A stretch of DNA of 64,000 nt from Luteolibacter yonseiensis (GCF_016595465.1 NZ_JAENIK010000004.1:868001-932000), one strand, 5' to 3'; shown: positions 8,284-18,394, counted from the stretch's first letter. The notes: generated by a model not told the origin, from the letters alone. Translations and numbers: made by a program.

Positions 8284-9732
8284 ATGGACGACCGCGCTCA
8301 TCACAGAAGGAGCGGCGCCCTTGGTGGCGCCCCTGGCCCGTCCGGTCGGGAAGAGAAGGTCGGGAAGGTTCTTTTCCTCCGATTCCTCCTTTCGATCATC
8401 CTTATCCTGGCGTTCTGCCGCGCGCCATCCATGCGTGCCGCCGAACCTCCCGCCGGTTATCTGATGGGCTACTTCACCGAGTCGCTCACGGGCCGGGGGG
8501 ATTCATGGAACCTGCAGATCGCCGTGAGCGAGGACGGCCTCGACTGGATGCCGCTCAATCAGAACGAACCGGTGCTCGTTTCCAAGCTCGGGCAGAAAGG
8601 CATCCGTGATCCCTATTTCCTGCGGAAGCAGGAGGGCGGTTTCGTGGTGCTCGCCACGGATCTGACCGGGAAAAAGATGATCGCCACGCCGAACATCTTT
8701 GTCTGTGAAACGGCGGACTTCATCACCTTCGAAAACCCCCGTCTGCTCAAGCTGCATGACACGGACATGTGGACCCAGGCTCCCGAAGCGTTTTTCGATC
8801 CGGTGAAAAACGAATATGGCATCATCTGGACCGGGGACGCCGGCTACCACCGCATCTATGTGAACCATACCCGGGATTTCGTGAACGTCAGCCCGAGCGA
8901 AATCTATTTCGACCCGGGTCATGACGTGCGTGACGCCACGCTGGTCACCGCACCCGCGGCCGCCGGAAGCTTTCTCTATTATCGTGACGGTGAGGCGAAC
9001 CGCGTGCGTGGCAGCCATTCCTCAGGTCCGTCCCCCGGCGGTTTTCCTGAAATCCCTTATGCGAAGCCGCCCGGTCAGAACCTCACCGAAGCGCCCTTGC
9101 TCGTTCCCGCCCGTCAGGAGAACCGCTGGTTTCTCTACGCCGAGTCCAACAACCCAGTGAACGCCGAGTTCTACGCCTGGCAGACCGACGACCTCGCGCG
9201 GGACTCCTGGCAGGAAATCAACAAGCGCGATTTCAACCCGCCGCTGAATGCCAAGCACGCCACCGTCCTGCCCATCACCCGCAGCGAGATGGACCGGCTC
9301 GTCGCCCACTGGGGCAGGCCCAAGTGGAACCGTCTCAAGTCGTGGAACTACCCGGACTGCTACCTGCGGCATGAGTCCATGTTGGCGATGATCTCGCCCT
9401 ATCCGTTCGATCCCTATCAGGATTCCCAATGGATCATCGTTCCCGGTCTCGCCGACGCCGGCGGGGTTTCCTTCGAGTCCGTGAACTACCCCGGGCACTT
9501 TCTTCTCCGTGTGGCCGAACACGCGCGGCTCGTGAAATACGAGGACACGCCGGAGTTCCGGGACCGGGCGACATTCGTGAAGGTCTCCGGCCTCGCGGAG
9601 CCCGGCTGGTCGTCCTTCCATGCGTGGAGCGCGCCGGATCTCTACCTGCGCCACGCCAGCCACCACCTGAGGGTGGAGGGCGTCAGCACCCAGGGCGACA
9701 GGGAAGACTCGACCTTCCGGGTGGTGTATTGA
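8284..9732 (+). CDS. GH43-like beta-propeller glycosidase with C-terminal AbfB (CBM42) domain
   Basis: A 482-aa protein. A hydrophobic export segment lies at about residues 30-50, after an unusually long 28-residue hydrophilic start, so the true start may be further in. The middle region (about 55-330) has five-bladed-propeller features such as GIRDPYFLR and repeated aromatic blades, as in GH43 arabinosidases. The C-terminal about 140 residues carry SFESVNYPGHFL and DLYLRHASHHL, typical of the arabinose-binding AbfB trefoil. It is likely a secreted arabinan or arabinoxylan enzyme. It sits 8 bp after the kinase gene, linking a carbohydrate enzyme to the ECF/kinase signalling unit. The catalytic acids were not confirmed. 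Confidence 0.7.
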   Translation: MDDRAHHRRSGALGGAPGPSGREEKVGKVLFLRFLLSIILILAFCRAPSMRAAEPPAGYLMGYFTESLTGRGDSWNLQIAVSEDGLDWMPLNQNEPVLVSKLGQKGIRDPYFLRKQEGGFVVLATDLTGKKMIATPNIFVCETADFITFENPRLLKLHDTDMWTQAPEAFFDPVKNEYGIIWTGDAGYHRIYVNHTRDFVNVSPSEIYFDPGHDVRDATLVTAPAAAGSFLYYRDGEANRVRGSHSSGPSPGGFPEIPYAKPPGQNLTEAPLLVPARQENRWFLYAESNNPVNAEFYAWQTDDLARDSWQEINKRDFNPPLNAKHATVLPITRSEMDRLVAHWGRPKWNRLKSWNYPDCYLRHESMLAMISPYPFDPYQDSQWIIVPGLADAGGVSFESVNYPGHFLLRVAEHARLVKYEDTPEFRDRATFVKVSGLAEPGWSSFHAWSAPDLYLRHASHHLRVEGVSTQGDREDSTFRVVY

Positions 9733-9978
9733 GGAGTATTCCGGGACCGTTTTGCCGTGGCTCCGGTGGGCGATTGAACCGGTGAATCCGATATCCGGGC
9801 CATCCGGAAAAAAATTCACCGATCATGTCGGGTTTTTTTCCGCGATCCCGCTTCTTGCCATGGACCGGAGCAAATCCGGCCGCCTTTTGCCCGCCGGGAA
9901 ACCCATAACTCCCGGTGAATCCGCGATTTAACCCACCCCAAAAACAAACCCCGCGCTCCGCGCTCCTTCATTTGTCAT

Positions 9979-12900
9979 ATGAAACCCAAAGGCACTTCCC
10001 GTCTCTTCACCGGCTCCGCAGCACTCATCGTCGCCAGCTTCGTCACCTCTTCCGCATATGCCGCCAGCGCGACATGGAGCGGAACCACCAACGCCACCTG
10101 GGCAACCATCACCAACTGGCAGGGGCCGCCAAGCGTCGTTCCCGGTGGGGTTGTCGGGAATCTCACCCCCTCTGATATCGCCACCTTCAACAATGCGGGA
10201 AACGGTAACACGGTGATCGATCTCGCCGGAATGTCCCCCATCGGCGGCCTCGTGTTCGATACCTCGTCGACCGCCTCCTACACCCTGGGCTCCGGCGCGG
10301 TCGGCAGCCAGTCGCTTCCCTTTTCCAGCGCGGGCTTGCTGAATCTCTCCAACACGGTCACGACGAACCAACTGGTGAACGCGAATGTGAGCCTGTCCAA
10401 TGCGGCCGCAGCGGCCACCACGTTCACCAACAACGGCACCGGCCTGCTGACCTTTGCGGGCTCGATTGCCGCGAATGCCGTCAGTGGCAACGGCGTCCTC
10501 ACCGTCGGCGGCACCGGAAACACCACGGTCACAGGCGCGGTCACCAAGCCCGGCGCGGGTTCCAACGCCTTGCTTAAAACCGGCTCCGGCACGTTGACGT
10601 TGGGCAACGGCAGCGTCTGGAGCGGTGCCGGAGCCATCGGCCGCGTCCCATCGTCCTCGGGATATCCGCTCGTCGCGCGGGAAGGGGTTCTCCTCCTCAA
10701 TGGCGGTACCCACACAGTTACTGGCGAACTCGTCGTCGGCGGCGTCGTTGCGGATGCCGGACCGGGTCAAAACGCGAAAATCCAAGTGGACGCCGGCACC
10801 CTCGCGGTGAGCAGCTGGCTTTCGCTCGGACGCGGAAACGGAGTCGGTGGCGTCTCTTCGGACATCGTGGTGAACAATTCCGGAGCCATCACCACGGCGG
10901 ACTTCAGCGCCGGGTTCAACGGTGGCGCCACCTCGAACATGGCGAAGGGCACCTTCACCCTGAACAACAGCTCGTCCTTCACCATCAATGCGAACGGGGC
11001 CTTCAACCTGGGCGAGTCCACCGGCTCGAACATGACGATGACCGTCAACGGCACCGCGCAGGTCATCGCGGCGGGAACGGGCATCAAGCGCATCGGGAAC
11101 AACGGAACCGGCGTGCTCAACATCAATGACAGCGGGAACGTGAACTTCGGCAACCAGCTTGTCTATCTCGGCTACCGCACGGGAAATGGCACGGTGAACC
11201 AGACCGGGGGAACCTTCACGACGGCCGGAGAGGTCCGGGTGGGAGGTTCGGACACGAACAACGGCGCGGCGGAAAACGCCGTCGGCACCTTCAATATCAG
11301 CGGAGGCACCGCGAATCTGAACACACTCGTCATCGCGAGAGGAAACAACAACGCCGCCGTCGCATCCGGCTCCGCCACGCTCAGCGGCGGCACGGTGAAC
11401 GTGGTGAACGACGTCATCCTCGGCTTCGCGGGGTCGAACAATCTCGGCAAGCTCACCGTCAGCGGCGGCACGCTCAATGTGGGGACCACCGCCACCAAGT
11501 GGTTCTACGTGGGACGCTGGGATACCAGCAAGGGCGAGCTCAACATCTCCAGCGGCTCGGTGAATCTGCAGAACAACTCCTCCCTCAAGCTCAGCGGTGA
11601 CAATTCCACCGGAGCGAACGTGGTGAACCAAACCGGCGGGAATGTGACATTCTACAGCAATTCCGGCACCACCGTCGGTGGCACGGGAGATCTCGACCTC
11701 CAGCGCTCGGGGGGGGCGGCGGGCAACAACACCTACAATCTGGATGGGGGAACGCTGACCGTGCCGAGGATCATCTCCACCGCCACGACCGGGGCCAGAA
11801 CGTTCAATTTCAACGGAGGGACCCTCAAGGCCGCCGGAAACCAGGCCGCCCTCCTCACGCTGGGGGCGGGGGTTGCCAGCGCGAACGTCCGCAACGGCGG
11901 AGCGAAGATCGACACCAACAGCTTCAGCATCGGCATCGCGCAGCCTCTGCTCCACAGCCCCCTCGGGGAAGATGCCGCGACGGATGGCGGGCTCACCAAG
12001 CTGTCGGCGGGGACGCTCACCCTGAGCGGAATGAACACCTACACGGGACCCACGCTCGTCAGCGGAGGCACCCTGGCCCTCGCAACCGGCGGCAGCGTCA
12101 ACACCAGCTCCGGCATCACGATCAACGGCAGTGGGGCGAAACTGCTCCTCACCGACAGCTTCGGCGAGGTTTCCACTCCGGTGACACTCACCCAGGGAGC
12201 GCTCGATGGAAACGGTTCGATCACCTCGCTCACCGTCGCCAACGCGGTGGGGAACACGCTTTCCGTGGGCAACGGCGCACCGGGCACATTGCAGGTAGGC
12301 ACACTCACCTTCCAAGGAGCGGCCACGGTGAACGTGACCGCGGCGGGTTCCGACATGGTGGAAAACATCCAGGCCGAAGCAGTCGTGACCAACGCCGCGG
12401 GACAGGTCGTCATCAACGCGACCAACACCAGCGGTTTCTGGTCCCCCGGCGACTACAAGATCATCGAATACACCTCGCTCACCGGAAACAATTTCACCTT
12501 GGGAACGGTCGCCGGTCTTAGCGGCGGACAGACAGCGTCATTGCAGTACGTCGGCGGCGCCGTCACCCTGCATATCGTGGGGGATTCCCTGACCTGGACC
12601 GGAAAACAAAGCTCGAACTGGACCACTGCCGCAGTGGGCGGGCAGAAGAACTGGAAATATCCGACGTCGGGGCTTACCTCGGAGTTCGCCAACGGCAGTC
12701 CGGTCGTCTTCAATGACTTCGCGGACAACTTCGCGGTGGATCTCGGCTCGAATGTCAGTCCGGCCACCACCATTTTCGATAACAGCGATCTCCATACCTA
12801 TACCGTCGCCAGCGCGGGCGGTTTCGGCATCAGCGGTGGTTCGGTGCTCAAGAGCAACACGGGCACGACCATCCTCACCACGACGAACACCACCACAGGC

Positions 12901-15636
12901 ATCGTCACCATCACCGGTGGCATCCTTCAAATCGGTGACGGAACCACGGACGGATCGATCGCCGCCAGCGCGTCCATCGTCAACAATGCGGCGCTGAATT
13001 TCCAAACCAAGGGCAGCCAGACTCTCACCAATCCGATCACGGGCATCGGTGTGGCGACCATGACAGGAACAGGTTCCCTGACGCTCGTGGGAGCCAATGC
13101 CTTCACCGGCGGCGGCATCGGTGTGGCGTCGGGAACGCTCAATGTGAACCACGCGTCCGCAATCGGTTCCACCACCGGTGGCTCCCTCATCATCAGCGGT
13201 GGCACCCTGAACAACACCAGTGGCGCCGCCATCACCACCACCACCGCGAAGACACAGACCTGGAGCGGTGACTTCTCGTTCGCGGGCTCCAACAACCTCA
13301 ACTTCAATGGCGGAACCGTCACTCTTTCGAACGGGGGCTCCCGGACGGTGAACGTGGCTGCCGGTACTCTCACCACTGGAAACATCACCAGTCCGGACAC
13401 GGGGCTCTCGCTCACAGGTCCCGGGTTGCTGGCCATCAGCTCCGGAACCGCCAGCAACATCGCCGGCACTCTGGATGTGGCCGCGGGTTCGAAATTCCGA
13501 ATGAACACCGGAGCCGACGCGGCGACCACCAACGATTTCATCGCCACGGGTCTCACCGGAAGCGGCACCATTGAAAACGGCGGTGGTGTCGAGCGCTGGT
13601 TGTTTGCCAACCTGTCCACGGACCAGACCTTCCCCGGTCTGCTGCAGAACGGCGGGGCGGGTCCTCTCGGATTCAACAAGGGCGGCACGGCCACCCTCAC
13701 CGTCACCGGAACCAATACCTATACCGGTCGCACCAGCATCACCGCCGGAACCCTCAGCGTGGCGACCATTTCCAATGGCGGTCTTCCCAGCCCCATCGGA
13801 GCGGGCGGCGTCGATCCCGCGGGCATCTATCTCGGGAACAACGCCGGTACCGGCACCCTTCTCTACACCGGAACGGATGTCACGCTCGACCGTGGTTTCA
13901 CCACCGGTGCGAACGCGGGCAACAGCGGCGTCCTCGACACGAACGCGAACATGACCTTCACCGGTGCCGTCAACGGCGTCAACGCCGGTGGTTTCGTCAA
14001 ATTCGGCACCGGCACCCTGACCCTCAGCAACAGCGGCACCACCCAGAAACTCAGCAACGGAGCAAACGGTGGGGCAGGCGTGTTCGGAGTGAATGTCGCC
14101 CTCGGCAAGCTTGCCTTGAAAAACGGCACCTTCGCCACTGTTGGAGAGCTCGTTGTCGGAGGCCAGCTGCAGACCGGCGGCAACTACACGGATGCCTACC
14201 TCGATGTCACCAACGCAGGCACGCTCAACGTGCCGAGCTGGATTTCCATCGGCAGGGGCAACGGCGTCACGGGCCTGGGTTCGGTGCTCACCGTCGATGG
14301 GGGAACGCTGAACCAGACACTCGCAACCGCCGGTCTCGCCATGGGCTTTGACGCCGCGATACCTGGTTTCAACGCCGCACCGGTGCTGAACATCAAGGGT
14401 GCCTCGGTCGTGAACGTTGCCGGGTCGCTCAATGTAGGGGAATCCAGCGGGTCGGACGCCACCGTCAACGTGCAGGGAACCGCCACCCTCAACCTTACGA
14501 ACGGCACCCTTGCAAACAAATCGGTCGGGGTTTCCGGCAAAGGAACGCTTAATGTCACCTCGGGCACCGTCAGTGCCGGAGTCGGCCTCACCGTTGGTAA
14601 AAACGAGGGAAGCGAGGGCATCATCCACCTGAATGGCGGAGTTCTCGACACCGGCGCCCTTGCCGGGGGAACCGGTGTTTCCCGTGTGTATCTGGACGGG
14701 GGCACCATCCGGGCCAATGCCACCAACGCCACATTCATCGCCGTCAACACCACCGACATCGAGGCGGGCGGAGTCACGATCGATACCCAGTCCTACGCGA
14801 TCACCATTCCGCAGTCCCTGAACGCGGGAGCGACCGGAACCGGCGGACTGGCCAAGAACGGGCTTGGTTCCCTGACACTCGGCGGTGCCAACAGCTATCT
14901 CGGGAACACCACCATCAACGCAGGAACCTTCACGCTCGCCGACAACGCGGGACTGACGTTCGCTCCAGTTGCGAACGGCGTCAGCAACAAGGTCACCGGC
15001 ATCGGCAGCGCGACGATTGATGGTGATTTCACCATCAACCTCGGCGGTGCGGCGCTTGCTAACGGAAACAGCTGGACGCTGGTGGACACCACCACCAAGT
15101 CCTTCACCACGAACTTCGCCGTGATCGGTTTCGACGATGCCGATCTGGACAACAAGTGGACCAAGGTCGAGGGCTCCAATACCTGGACATTCGACGAAGC
15201 CACCGGCAAGCTCACGCTCGCGGTTTCCGGCGGTTCCGGTTATTCCTCGTGGGCGTCCGGCTTCGGTCTCGCCGCGGGAGACCAGGACCCGTCCGACGAT
15301 CCGGATCACGACGGATTGTCCAACCTGGTGGAATACGTGCTCGGTGGAAATCCATCCCAGTCGGGCAGCTCGGTCCTGCCAACCGGACATAAGGACGGAG
15401 CGAACTATATCTTCACCTTCAAGCGTAGCGACGCCTCCGAGGGGGACACCACACAGTTTGTGGAATATGGTGATAACATGACCGTCTGGGGCAGCTTCGC
15501 CATCGGAGCCTCTCCCGGCAGCGGTGCCGTCAGCATCAGCGAAAACACCCCAAGCGCCGATCTCGATACCGTCACCGTCACCATCCCGACCGCAGGGGCG
15601 ACGAAATTCTTCGCCCGCCTCAAGGTCGTGAAGTGA
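9979..15636 (+). CDS. Giant autotransporter-associated beta-strand repeat surface protein
   Basis: A 1885-aa protein. It has a signal peptide (about 1-29, ending SSAYA) and a long beta-helical passenger rich in Gly, Thr, Asn and Ser. Several units of the autotransporter-associated type are present, for example LTLSGMNTYTGPTLVSGGTL and LTVTGTNTYTGRTSITAGTL. A large segment is duplicated inside the protein (the regions around SWLSLGRGNGV and SWISIGRGNGV). No outer-membrane barrel is present. Instead it ends with a DxDxDG-containing tail (DPDHDGLSNLVEYVLGG, about residue 1770) and a roughly 100-residue beta module ending FFARLKVVK, shared with two other proteins here. Its role is probably surface display or adhesion. 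A strong terminator follows. Confidence 0.85.
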   Translation: MKPKGTSRLFTGSAALIVASFVTSSAYAASATWSGTTNATWATITNWQGPPSVVPGGVVGNLTPSDIATFNNAGNGNTVIDLAGMSPIGGLVFDTSSTASYTLGSGAVGSQSLPFSSAGLLNLSNTVTTNQLVNANVSLSNAAAAATTFTNNGTGLLTFAGSIAANAVSGNGVLTVGGTGNTTVTGAVTKPGAGSNALLKTGSGTLTLGNGSVWSGAGAIGRVPSSSGYPLVAREGVLLLNGGTHTVTGELVVGGVVADAGPGQNAKIQVDAGTLAVSSWLSLGRGNGVGGVSSDIVVNNSGAITTADFSAGFNGGATSNMAKGTFTLNNSSSFTINANGAFNLGESTGSNMTMTVNGTAQVIAAGTGIKRIGNNGTGVLNINDSGNVNFGNQLVYLGYRTGNGTVNQTGGTFTTAGEVRVGGSDTNNGAAENAVGTFNISGGTANLNTLVIARGNNNAAVASGSATLSGGTVNVVNDVILGFAGSNNLGKLTVSGGTLNVGTTATKWFYVGRWDTSKGELNISSGSVNLQNNSSLKLSGDNSTGANVVNQTGGNVTFYSNSGTTVGGTGDLDLQRSGGAAGNNTYNLDGGTLTVPRIISTATTGARTFNFNGGTLKAAGNQAALLTLGAGVASANVRNGGAKIDTNSFSIGIAQPLLHSPLGEDAATDGGLTKLSAGTLTLSGMNTYTGPTLVSGGTLALATGGSVNTSSGITINGSGAKLLLTDSFGEVSTPVTLTQGALDGNGSITSLTVANAVGNTLSVGNGAPGTLQVGTLTFQGAATVNVTAAGSDMVENIQAEAVVTNAAGQVVINATNTSGFWSPGDYKIIEYTSLTGNNFTLGTVAGLSGGQTASLQYVGGAVTLHIVGDSLTWTGKQSSNWTTAAVGGQKNWKYPTSGLTSEFANGSPVVFNDFADNFAVDLGSNVSPATTIFDNSDLHTYTVASAGGFGISGGSVLKSNTGTTILTTTNTTTGIVTITGGILQIGDGTTDGSIAASASIVNNAALNFQTKGSQTLTNPITGIGVATMTGTGSLTLVGANAFTGGGIGVASGTLNVNHASAIGSTTGGSLIISGGTLNNTSGAAITTTTAKTQTWSGDFSFAGSNNLNFNGGTVTLSNGGSRTVNVAAGTLTTGNITSPDTGLSLTGPGLLAISSGTASNIAGTLDVAAGSKFRMNTGADAATTNDFIATGLTGSGTIENGGGVERWLFANLSTDQTFPGLLQNGGAGPLGFNKGGTATLTVTGTNTYTGRTSITAGTLSVATISNGGLPSPIGAGGVDPAGIYLGNNAGTGTLLYTGTDVTLDRGFTTGANAGNSGVLDTNANMTFTGAVNGVNAGGFVKFGTGTLTLSNSGTTQKLSNGANGGAGVFGVNVALGKLALKNGTFATVGELVVGGQLQTGGNYTDAYLDVTNAGTLNVPSWISIGRGNGVTGLGSVLTVDGGTLNQTLATAGLAMGFDAAIPGFNAAPVLNIKGASVVNVAGSLNVGESSGSDATVNVQGTATLNLTNGTLANKSVGVSGKGTLNVTSGTVSAGVGLTVGKNEGSEGIIHLNGGVLDTGALAGGTGVSRVYLDGGTIRANATNATFIAVNTTDIEAGGVTIDTQSYAITIPQSLNAGATGTGGLAKNGLGSLTLGGANSYLGNTTINAGTFTLADNAGLTFAPVANGVSNKVTGIGSATIDGDFTINLGGAALANGNSWTLVDTTTKSFTTNFAVIGFDDADLDNKWTKVEGSNTWTFDEATGKLTLAVSGGSGYSSWASGFGLAAGDQDPSDDPDHDGLSNLVEYVLGGNPSQSGSSVLPTGHKDGANYIFTFKRSDASEGDTTQFVEYGDNMTVWGSFAIGASPGSGAVSISENTPSADLDTVTVTIPTAGATKFFARLKVVK

Positions 15637-15724
15637 TCTGGAAAATGGTCGATCCGTCGGATCCGGCGAACCAGCCGGGTCAGGCGGATCGAGCCGGCTG
15701 ATTTTTTCTGACTGGAGAACAAAA

Positions 15725-15763
15725 AGAACCGCCGCAGTGGTTTGGGTCCACTGCGGCGGTTCT
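15725..15763. terminator. Bidirectional intrinsic terminator
   Basis: A perfect 16-bp stem (AGAACCGCCGCAGTGG at 15725-15740 and its complement at 15748-15763) has a 7-nt loop. It is flanked by an A-run on the left and TATTTT on the right. It sits between the convergent repeat-protein gene and the 66-aa gene and can serve both. Confidence 0.9.
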
Positions 15764-15810
15764 ATTTTGAAAATGAGCCGGTTCCAATGCCGGTGGAACC
15801 CTCCATGCGG

Positions 15811-16011
15811 TCACTTGCCGCCGAACAGGCCACCCAGTCCGCCGAGGAGGCCGCCGAGTTCCGGTGTTTTGCCTGCGAGGACGTCATCAATCATCGAATG
15901 ATAGCCTGCGGGGATCTTGGATTTCACGAAATCCGCCACCGTCGCAATGGCCTTGTCCGTCATTTCCTCGCTGAGTCCCAGCGCGATGAGTCGTTGTTTG
16001 AGTTCGTTCAT
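15811..16011 (-). CDS. Small protein with Gly/Leu-rich tail, 66 aa
   Basis: The first about 50 residues are predicted helical (MNELKQRLIALGLSEEM, then DKAIATVADFVKSKI). The tail is GLLGGLGGLFGGK. No signal peptide or catalytic motif is seen. Similar short helical proteins with GLGGLFGG ends occur in Verrucomicrobia and Bacteroidetes without a known function. It lies downstream of the M23 peptidase gene on the same strand, about 119 bp away. Confidence 0.6.
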   Translation of the reverse strand: MNELKQRLIALGLSEEMTDKAIATVADFVKSKIPAGYHSMIDDVLAGKTPELGGLLGGLGGLFGGK

Positions 16012-16130
16012 GGTCGTTGAGGCTGGTATGCCGGTAAATGTCCGGGCGTGCCTGCATCACCGCACGGGAATCCGTGGCGGTCAAGTGGTTCCGGGGCCGG
16101 GACGTGGTGGCTTGCGAAAAGGCAATCCCG

Positions 16131-16880
16131 TCATTTCGACTCTTCCACCGCCAGGGGCGATGGCGAGAGTTCGTCCACCGCCGCATTTCTCAATCCCACG
16201 ATGGTGGCCGCCGGGTCGAGCCGGTTCAGTGGAAACATCGCGTAACCCGCGCCGATGTCCACACCGTCGCTGGTTCGCATTTCGAAATGGAGGTGTGCCG
16301 GGTAGTGGCCGTTCGCGGTGCCGACGATGCCGACCTTTCCGCCGCGCGGGACGAGATCGCCGCGTTTCACATCGATGCGGTGGAGATGGGCGTACATCGA
16401 GTGCAGCGGACGGCCATCCGGAGCCCTGTGCGCGATGACCACCAGATTTCCCCAGCCCGGAGACGGCTCGCCCGCGTAAACGACGCGTCCGTCCGCCGTG
16501 CAGAAAATGGGGTCGCCGAAGTCCGTGTTCATGCCGCCGATGCCGTTCAGGTCATCACCCGTGTGGTGGCCGCCACGCTTCTCGTTCATTTCCCAGAACT
16601 TCTGCGCGTTGTAAACCAGCCCGCCGTGCTCGGTGCCCAGCGCCGGGTCGAACCGAGAGGCGTTGGGGATTTGTGCGGTCTCCCATGCGGAAAGGAAGTT
16701 GAACCGATGGTCCACCTCGCCATTCCGCGGCATTTCGAGAGGCGTGTCCGCATCGATCGTTCCGGGGCCGATCCTCCTCAGCATGAGGACGCCGGCCAGC
16801 AGGAACAGCATGATTCCGAAAATATACGCGCGGGCCCAATTCACTCCGCCAATACTGGGGATGGGCCGGGAAACATTCAA
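16131..16880 (-). CDS. M23 (LytM-type) peptidase, membrane-anchored
   Basis: About 249 aa. A single N-terminal membrane helix (YIFGIMLFLLAGVLML) is followed by a LytM zinc-peptidase domain. The metal ligands are visible as HHTGDD and the final HLHFE motif, with SMYAHLH between them. The TTG at 16880 is preferred because it leaves an 83-bp divergent promoter region. A TTG at 16952 would add 24 residues and nearly touch the divergent lpd gene. It is expected to cut peptidoglycan cross-bridges in the periplasm. The start is uncertain. Confidence 0.85.
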   Translation of the reverse strand: MNVSRPIPSIGGVNWARAYIFGIMLFLLAGVLMLRRIGPGTIDADTPLEMPRNGEVDHRFNFLSAWETAQIPNASRFDPALGTEHGGLVYNAQKFWEMNEKRGGHHTGDDLNGIGGMNTDFGDPIFCTADGRVVYAGEPSPGWGNLVVIAHRAPDGRPLHSMYAHLHRIDVKRGDLVPRGGKVGIVGTANGHYPAHLHFEMRTSDGVDIGAGYAMFPLNRLDPAATIVGLRNAAVDELSPSPLAVEESK

Positions 16881-16963
16881 GACCGCCGTTTCCGCCTTTC
16901 CATCTTTGACAATCCCCCCGCGGAACGACAGTTTCTCGCCGCAAACCAGCAATCTTCAATCTT

Positions 16964-18343
16964 ATGGCCTACGATCTCATTGTCATCGGTGGCGGCCCGG
17001 CCGGCTACGTCGCCGCCATCCGCGCCGCTCAACTTGGAAAAAAAGTCGCCTGTGTCGAAGCAGACCGCGCCGGGGGCACCTGCCTCAACTGGGGCTGCCT
17101 TCCCACCAAGGCCCTGTTGAAAAACGCCGAGCTTTACCACACCCTCTCCCACCGGGCCGCGGAGTTCGGCTTCAAGATCGAAGGATTCAGCTATGACTGG
17201 TCCACGGTGATCGGTCGTTCCCGCAAGGTTTCCGACCGCCTCGCCGGCGGCATCGAGTTCCTTTTCAAGAAGAACAAGGTGGACTACATCCGCGGCCTCG
17301 GTTCCATCGAAGGCACCGGAAAAGTCGGCGTCATCGCCAACGACGGCAGCCGCACCCTTTATGAAGCGAAGGACATCCTGGTTTCCACCGGTTGCAAATC
17401 CCGTGGACTGCCGAACCTTCCGTTCAACGGCAAGAGCGTCATCGGTTCCAAGGAAGCGATGATCCTCGCCGAGCAGCCGAAGGAGCTCATCATCATCGGT
17501 GCCGGAGCCATCGGCGTCGAGTTCGCCTACATTTACAACGCCTTCGGCACCAAGGTCACCCTCGTCGAGATGGCCCCGCGCATCCTTCCCGTCGAGGACG
17601 ACGAGGTCGGTGATGCGTTGGAAAAATCCCTCATCAAGCAGGGCATCCGCGTCCTGACGAACACCAAGATCACCAACGCGGTGGACAAGGGCACGTCCGT
17701 GGAGCTCACCGTGGAAGGTCCGAAGGAAAACGGCACCATCAGCGCGCCTGTGTGCCTCGTCGCCATCGGCATCCAGCCCGTCCTTCCCGGCGGCCAGGAG
17801 CCGGAGCTGGATCGCGGCTACATCAAGGTCGGCGACCGCTACGAAACCTCCATCCCCGGCGTGTATGCCGCGGGTGACATCACCGGTCCTCCGTGGCTTG
17901 CCCACGTCGCGTCGTTCGAAGCCGTCCAGGCGGTCGAAGGCCTCTACGTGGAAGGCCACAAGCCACGCAAGGTCAGGAATTTCCCCGGTTGCACCTACTG
18001 CCACCCGCAGGTTGCCTCCGTCGGCAAGACCGAGCGCGCGCTCAAGGCGGAAGGCATCGAATATGTCGTCGGGAAAATCCCGTTCGTCGCCATCGGCAAG
18101 GCCATCGCCTCCGGAGAACCGGACGGCTTCGCGAAACTCCTCTACGGCAAGAAGCACGGCGAGCTGCTCGGCGCGCACATCATCGGTGACAACGCCACGG
18201 AACTCATCGCCGAGATGGGTCTCGCGCTCGACCAGGAGCTGACCGGCGAGGAGATCCACGCCACCATCCACGCCCACCCGACGATGAGCGAGGTCATCCA
18301 CGAGGCCACCCTCGCCGCGGAAGGCCACGCGATTCATTTCTGA
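16964..18343 (+). CDS. lpdA: Dihydrolipoyl dehydrogenase (E3)
   Basis: A 459-aa flavoprotein of usual length. It has an FAD Rossmann motif (GGGPAGY, residues 9-15), the redox disulfide C40/C45 in GGTCLNWGCLPTK and a second NAD-binding motif (GAGAIGVEF). The FAD contact TSIPGVYAAGDI is present, and the C-terminal dimerisation domain ends with the active-site pair in HAHPTMSE. It reoxidises dihydrolipoamide of 2-oxoacid dehydrogenase or glycine cleavage complexes. No E1/E2 genes are adjacent, so it appears to be a stand-alone locus with its own terminator. Confidence 0.96.
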   Translation: MAYDLIVIGGGPAGYVAAIRAAQLGKKVACVEADRAGGTCLNWGCLPTKALLKNAELYHTLSHRAAEFGFKIEGFSYDWSTVIGRSRKVSDRLAGGIEFLFKKNKVDYIRGLGSIEGTGKVGVIANDGSRTLYEAKDILVSTGCKSRGLPNLPFNGKSVIGSKEAMILAEQPKELIIIGAGAIGVEFAYIYNAFGTKVTLVEMAPRILPVEDDEVGDALEKSLIKQGIRVLTNTKITNAVDKGTSVELTVEGPKENGTISAPVCLVAIGIQPVLPGGQEPELDRGYIKVGDRYETSIPGVYAAGDITGPPWLAHVASFEAVQAVEGLYVEGHKPRKVRNFPGCTYCHPQVASVGKTERALKAEGIEYVVGKIPFVAIGKAIASGEPDGFAKLLYGKKHGELLGAHIIGDNATELIAEMGLALDQELTGEEIHATIHAHPTMSEVIHEATLAAEGHAIHF

Positions 18344-18362
18344 CCATTACCGCCCGTTCTCC

Positions 18363-18394
18363 ACCTCCTCTCCGGCTTATGCCGGGGAGGAGGT
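18363..18394 (+). terminator. Stem-loop after lpdA
   Basis: Arms of 14 bp with one G-T wobble (ACCTCCTCTCCGGC and GCCGGGGAGGAGGT) around the loop TTAT lie 20 bp after the lpdA stop. The following T-run is weak (CTTGTGTG). It probably ends lpdA transcription. Confidence 0.6.

Noticed and set aside
9780-9819. GGTGAAT...ATTCACC inverted repeat after the GH43-like gene
   Set aside because: Only 7 bp pair reliably and the interior does not fold well. It could be a terminator with the later T-run near 9834, but spacing is poor.
9928-15390. Two long minus-strand frames opposite the giant repeat protein (795 and 950 codons)
   Set aside because: They mirror the Gly/Thr/Asn-rich repeats on the plus strand. 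No start signal, signal peptide or family motif is seen.
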